From: Acephala macrosclerotiorum
Lineage: Eukaryota; Ascomycota; Leotiomycetes; Helotiales; Mollisiaceae
Direction: 5' to 3'
DNA length: 64,000 nt
Assembly: GCA_014904845.1 (NCBI GenBank)
Contig: MU119207.1
Location: forward strand, 124,001-188,000
Shown here: in pieces, positions 59,186 through 64,000 of the stretch
Layout of the letters: every line of letters begins with the position of its first letter
Numbering within the stretch: the stretch's first letter is position 1
Position numbers and translations under genes: made by a program
The notes under the pieces: generated by a model
Told to the model about the DNA's origin: nothing
Seen by the model: only the letters and a program-made list of their open reading frames with translations
Databases searched by the model: none

Positions 59186-61554
59186 AGCGACGATAGAGGA
59201 ACGATAGAGGAACGATAATCGTGAAGGGGAGGAGCAACCCAGCGAGAAAGGAGAGGAGAAGAGCCATTGTCAGCGTATTTATTTTAGTAATATCAGAACT
59301 AGAACGTATAAGAGACTTTGGGACATCCTCCTTTCAGCTGTTAAAGTATTCAACTTGCTCCATGTATCAGCTTTCACAAATTAAAAGTGCTAAAATCGCT
59401 GGTTAGTCAATTGTGACAATCTGAGGGACTAGAGAGCATAAGGGAGGACATTGCCGATCTCAAAGTCTTGAGCTCTCCAACTTGCTTCAAGTCCCGATAC
59501 CCGAGAATGGCAGAAGCGAAAACAACTACATTGTCTCCCTGTACAATATCGGGCCTCCAGAGAATTAAGAACCTGTAGCACATTCGAGTTTTGATTCCGG
59601 AAGGCTCACGCAGTTCAATCTCACAGCCGCCACCAATCTAAGGCCTCATAGCGACGATGTTCTCAACAGAGTGAAGCAGGTATTCTTTGGTTGGAGAAGT
59701 CCTCGAGACTACTGGACTCTTGAGCAGGTCGTAGCTTCTGCCCTGCAGTTCTTCGAGTCCTAACGCGATAGGGAAAGCCCATCTTTCTCGTAACTTCCGC
59801 AGAGACAGTGCTCGCGAGGAAAGAGCAACCTCCATCCAAGCAACAAGTGTCCAAGAACTCCGCACTAGCAAAGTAGAACTCACAGATTCGAAGCAACAGA
59901 ACCCAGACAACGGAGGAGGCAAGCAAACGGAAAGGAATTCTAATTTCACAGCGCTCAATGGCACTCTGTCGAGAAGCAATCGTCGTATGAAGAGAACAAC
60001 TTCTGCGGCAACCCTAGAATCTATGTTCTCACAGACGCTACTCCTTCAACTCTCGATAGTCGTGGCTAATCCGAAGGTTTTCGGTACGGAGAGCCACTTG
60101 AAATTGCTGGCCAAGACATTAATACGAAGGCCTTCGGCCCTCGACAAAGAGATCATCCAAGGCAAAGAAAAGTTAACTCGAATAGCATTAATCCCAAGCT
60201 CTTGAAGTCAAATGAAATTTTCAACTGCAGCCATCAAACTCCCACAACAGTTCACTTTTACTAAAGCAGCCCGAAGATCCACAACACCCATGAACCTCAA
60301 CTTCTCAAGGCTACTTTCACACTTCCAGACCCCTCAAAATCCAGGAACATCAAAATCAAGACCATAATATCGATTGAATACTATGAATCAAGCGGAAACG
60401 GAAGTGACCTGAATTAAGAGGCGGACAATAGAACGCCAATATTCGAGAAGAGCAGTATAGCACTGAACATACACAACTCTTATCACACAACTTCGACTAA
60501 CGTATATTAAAATCACAACGAAATCAAACATTGGCGATAAGGAAACTCAAGGTCTGCTGCCATAAAAAGCAGCGAACGTGACAAACTTCACACCCTCAAT
60601 CCCATACGAACATCAGCAAATAACACACGACGGCTGCAGACTTCACGGCCCGAAAACACTACCATTTTCCATCCTCGCATCGTAAAGAACATAATCACCG
60701 GTTCGCTAGCGAAGGACCGCTTTAATTCCCCTATTGTGGTGGGTGGAGATGAAAGAAGGCTGCTAATCGAGGCGAGAGCTACCAGCTCATTCTGTTGTGA
60801 CGGGAAGGAATAAAGGAGGCCTGCTGAAGCGAGCTGACGGCTAGAGTCCGACGGCGTCGGGAGGATGGAATGGGGAAGGCCTCGCTTGAAGCTGATTGAG
60901 TTGAAGTGAAGTTTGGCGCCCTCGACGTTGAAATCGAAGTGAATTGAAGTGAATTAATGTCGCTTGAGAAAGGAGCTGTCGAAGCGAGCCGACGGCTAGA
61001 GTCCGATGGCGTCGAGAAGACAGAGTGTGAGGGGTTCGCTTGAAGGCTGGTGAGTTGAAGTGAAGTTTGAGGATGGCTGGACGTTGAAATTGAAGTGAAG
61101 ATGTGGTCTGTGCATGAGACATCTCCCCGCCTTCATCTTTCGCCGAGCAGTCTTGGAATTGTCTGAGAATGTGAGCAAGTTAAACGTTTATTACTTACGA
61201 ACAAGAAACTACGAATAGACACTGAGTAGCCCGAAATCTATGCCTGAGAAAGATGAAGGCCACTTTTGTTTCTTGATACATTGGAATGCCGTGGGCTCCT
61301 GGAAGGGCAATGTCTCAATCACTTCAACGTCTTTCAAATGTCGAGATGTCAAAGAATCGACGAAAAAGGGAAGAAAAAAGCTTTCTGCGTGCTATTTTTG
61401 ATCATGTATAAACCAAACCATCAGAATAAAGTATACAAAAAGACCTCCCAACCAGCTACCCATCCTAACATCTATGCACCGTTTCCTGAACCCAAACCAT
61501 AACCATACATCCAGTTCCCATCCAAGTTAGTATATGAGAGTAGAATCACGCTAA
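59186..61554. other. Intergenic region with a possible coding remnant and a direct repeat
   Basis: On the minus strand, 60200-59440 reads in places like coding DNA, for example SPVVSRTSPTKEYLLHSVEN. That is followed, after an in-frame TAG, by IGGGCEIELREPSGIKTRMC and YRFLILWRPDIVQGDNVVVF. No family or exon model could be fixed. The remaining part to 61554 shows no gene apart from the direct repeat listed separately. Confidence 0.3.
60811..61110. repeat. Direct repeat with a period of about 155 bp, two copies
   Basis: gacggctagagtccga begins at 60836 and again at 60991. Similar sequence continues after both (gcttgaag, then gagttgaagtgaagttt, then acgttgaaat). The copies differ at many positions, so the duplication is not recent. 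Confidence 0.75.
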
Positions 61555-62621
61555 CTAAAGCGACTCCTCTTCAGCCTTCCCCTGACTCCTAGTGTTCCTC
61601 GCGGATTTCCTCGTACCGGGAGTAGGCTCCTTCAGCTTCTTCGGCGCAGACTTCTTCTCTCCATTCGCCTTTGGTCTACCAGGCTTCTTCTTGTTTCCAT
61701 TTGCTTGCGCATGTGCAGCCTCGCCATTGTTTGTTTTCTGCTTCTTAGCGTCACCATCTTCTTTCTCCTCACGATCTTTGTTCTCTTCATTCGCAGGAGC
61801 ATCGGCTTGCTCATCCGCTTTCCGTTTATCACCCGCTTGTGCCTCATCTTTCTTCTCTCCGTCATATGCTTTCTTCTCTCCGTCATATGCTTTCTTCTCA
61901 GCCTTATCCTCTTCCTTCTTTCCCTCTTCTACTTTCTCCTCCTCCTGCTTCTCCTCTTGTGGCTTAGATGATTCGCCATTCGTGTTACCATTGGAAGAGC
62001 CCTCGGCTTTCTTCTCAACATTGAGCTCACTAGCTTTCTTCACGACATCGTTTCCGCTTCGCTCGATATGAACGGCTGGATTGTTCTCGTCGCCAGTCTT
62101 GGAGATTTCGTTTCCGCGATGAGAGGTGACGGTTACTTCGCCTGGTTTGACTTCGCCGACTGTTCCGCCGGGGTGGGAACCGTTCCAGTTCCAGGTGACT
62201 AGAAAGCCTGAAGTCAGTATGGCTGATGAATTGAGGTAGGGAACATTGCTTGCTCGAAGACAGGCAGAACATGGAAAGAAATACATGAGCAAGTCTGGGT
62301 GCGCTAGCAGATGCTAGAGCGAATTTGTACGGCGCATAATCGAGTATAAAGTGAAGTAGAGGCTGTGGAGGCCATGGCCGTATTGCAAAGTCGAGAGCAA
62401 GATTGTGCATTGAAATCATCGTCGGGGAGCATTTGGTGGTAAGATGTTCGGTCTTCCTTTTCCGCCAAGCTGACTGAAAGCTATTCTTGCAATGCCTTGC
62501 GGGTGGTAATAATGCGTGATGAATTTATCTCGACGCCAATCGCATTTCTAACAACAAATCATAGACTTGGAAAGGAAAGAGCGTCCATACCTTTGTCTCC
62601 TTCCTGCACTTGTCCAGACAT
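61555..62621 (-). CDS. DUF2945 (hypervirulence-associated, TUDOR-like) protein
   Basis: There are two minus-strand exons, 62621-62591 and 62198-61555, giving 224 residues. The short first exon codes MSGQVQEGDK and joins in phase to VTWNWNGSHPGGTVGEV. Together they form the N-terminal TUDOR-like DUF2945 domain, which continues to NPAVHIERSGNDVVKKASEL. The rest is a highly charged Lys/Glu tail with a duplicated 21-bp unit (KKAYDGE twice) and an AT-hook-like KKKPGRPKANG, suggesting chromatin association. The 392-nt intron is the longest in the window and could hide another exon. The domain name comes from memory; its biochemical role is not settled. Confidence 0.8.
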
Positions 62622-64000
62622 ATTGATCGGCTGACGTCGGCTATAAGCCCCCAACTTCGAGTTATCAACAATTGACTAGTATAGTATCTCAAGATAGATT
62701 CCGCGACCGCAGAAACTCAATTCTTGTGTTTGTTAGATGGAAATCGACGACTTGCGACAAAGAAAACCAAAGAAGAAAGGAAGGAAGTGACGTTCAAAAG
62801 AGGAGGTCAGCTACCCATGACGCTCGGCTATCCAGGTTCACATCATGAGCTATTTGAAGATCGAGGTACCACAACAGGGAAGTATGCATCGCGTCAGGCT
62901 GGACCACCAATGAGAGGAGCGCATTCGGAGAGAAGGGATGCAAGCCACAGCTGAATTGTGGGGAAGGCGAGGGAAAGGGATTGGAAGTGGCCATCGGATT
63001 TTGCGGGGTGTGCTCCGACATGTGGAAGTGGCCATTTATCCTGGTGCCGCGGTGCACGCAAGAGTGGGAAGTTTGATTACGGCTGTGAGAGCTGCCGCTG
63101 ATGCTGTATGTTGAAAGTCTCTTCGAGTACAGTACCTTGTGTTGGCTGAAAGACGGACATTCTGATGAGCCATTTTCGTACCTGGAATATCCATCTCATT
63201 TTGCCTAGGGAATTAACGTGACTTTGCATGGCTAATGCAGGACATCGAAAGAAAGGGGGGTACAGAGGAAAAGAGCTCCAGAGTTGGAAAAGGGGACGTC
63301 ATCATCATCCCAGTACGGTCGTCGAGAAGAACACCTTAAACGTTCTCGTGACACACGGGAACTCCCGTTGATATCAATCTATCACTTCACAAATCATCGA
63401 GAGCACGAGATCTTTGTTGGCGTCGCAAATCTGCAGTCAATTTCATTTCGAGATGTTGACCCATCCATCACTCAGCCCACCATTCAGTTCGCATCGCATT
63501 CAAGTACAAAGCCGGAGCCAGCCAGATTACTAGCCTAGCCCAGCCACACCACCATCCCATTCTCTCCAGATCGATTCAAATTTTCCATCATGACCAACAG
63601 CCACCGCCCATGACTTTCAAAGAAAAAGTTAAAAAGACCAAATTTAATAAAAACCAGTCCCACCCCCAAGTGTCCCTCCAGACTGCAAGACCGATGAAAA
63701 TGCATTTGCTTTTTTAACTTTCAAGTTTCGTGGAATTTTTGTGACGAGATGCGTGGTTGATTCCATCCAGAGCTGCAGAGCGTAGAAGAAAATGAAACTA
63801 ATTGAAAACAGAGTTGTGTTGCGAGAGGCCTCCCCAGATCGAGAAAGAAAACTAAAACACAGATTACAGACCACCATGAATTGTGATGCGACGACCGAGA
63901 GCATGAGTGAACCATTCCCATATCAACCAGATTTGATTTCTTTCCCCAAGTACGAGTACCATTTGCGCGAGAAACGTGAAAAGCAGAGAAGAAAATTGGT
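62622..64000. other. Intergenic region to the window edge
   Basis: No convincing coding segment on either strand. Pyrimidine-rich and A-rich blocks near 63490-63700 look like a promoter or leader of a gene beyond the edge. Nothing further is supported. Confidence 0.45.

Noticed and set aside
58941..59267. Hydrophobic minus-strand frame resembling a membrane protein
   Set aside because: It is a translation of the minisatellite in another frame (repeated YISPSLL), not an independent gene.
59980..60200. Glucanosyltransferase (GAS/GEL) signature from a reading like LQELGINAIRV
   Set aside because: The match is about 10 residues; no following GAS motifs such as the AGNEV block are found in any frame.
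61592..62071. Plus-strand Phe/Ser-rich frame of 159 codons
   Set aside because: Antisense shadow of the Lys/Glu-rich tail of the DUF2945 gene.

Overview
The window is nuclear DNA from a filamentous ascomycete (Pezizomycotina). Short spliceosomal introns of mostly 44-70 nt interrupt most genes. The gene set includes a DIM-5-type H3K9 methyltransferase without a chromodomain, an exon-junction MAGOH protein, a fungal bHLH factor, a HET-like remnant, a caspase-like C14 protein and a DUF2945 protein. The wording of several orphan families suggests a leotiomycete (Helotiales-like) fungus, but that placement is inference. There is one 40-base assembly gap at 14159-14198.

Layout. 0-13 kb: the 3' end of an unknown gene, mitochondrial P5C dehydrogenase, the exosome nuclease DIS3, a ten-exon orphan gene and the HMG-box protein NHP6. 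13-18.2 kb: a disturbed block with an assembly gap, a frame-broken unknown gene with 15-bp repeats, and a decayed mitochondrial carrier of the SAM-transporter type. 18.5-23.4 kb: MIX23, eIF3h and S-adenosylhomocysteinase. 24-28 kb: accessory DNA with a caspase-like gene and a HET-like remnant. 28.6-32 kb: a bHLH factor and a small orphan gene. 32.8-43.3 kb: a P450 with two disabling lesions, DIM-5, sphingosine kinase, RRP1, and a decayed fungal protein whose C-terminus resembles a HicA-like fold. 43.8-52.8 kb: beta-COP, MAGOH, a GID4/VID24 receptor, a small membrane protein and a BCS1-like AAA ATPase with a GC-AG intron inside its Walker A motif. 53-64 kb: accessory DNA with a carboxylesterase pseudogene, a secreted Cys-rich protein with a frame-broken repeat tail, a C2H2 zinc-finger gene beside a minisatellite, and a DUF2945 protein.

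How the genes relate. There is no biosynthetic cluster or operon. Conserved housekeeping genes (RNA processing, translation, vesicle coats, proline and methyl-group metabolism, protein turnover) alternate with islands of decaying or orphan genes. Three genes touch methyl-group metabolism (SAH hydrolase, the decayed SAM-type carrier and DIM-5), but they are not adjacent enough to argue for a functional unit. Exon coordinates were derived by hand from GT/GC...AG sites, phase and protein continuity. All family names come from recognition of motifs, not from a database search.
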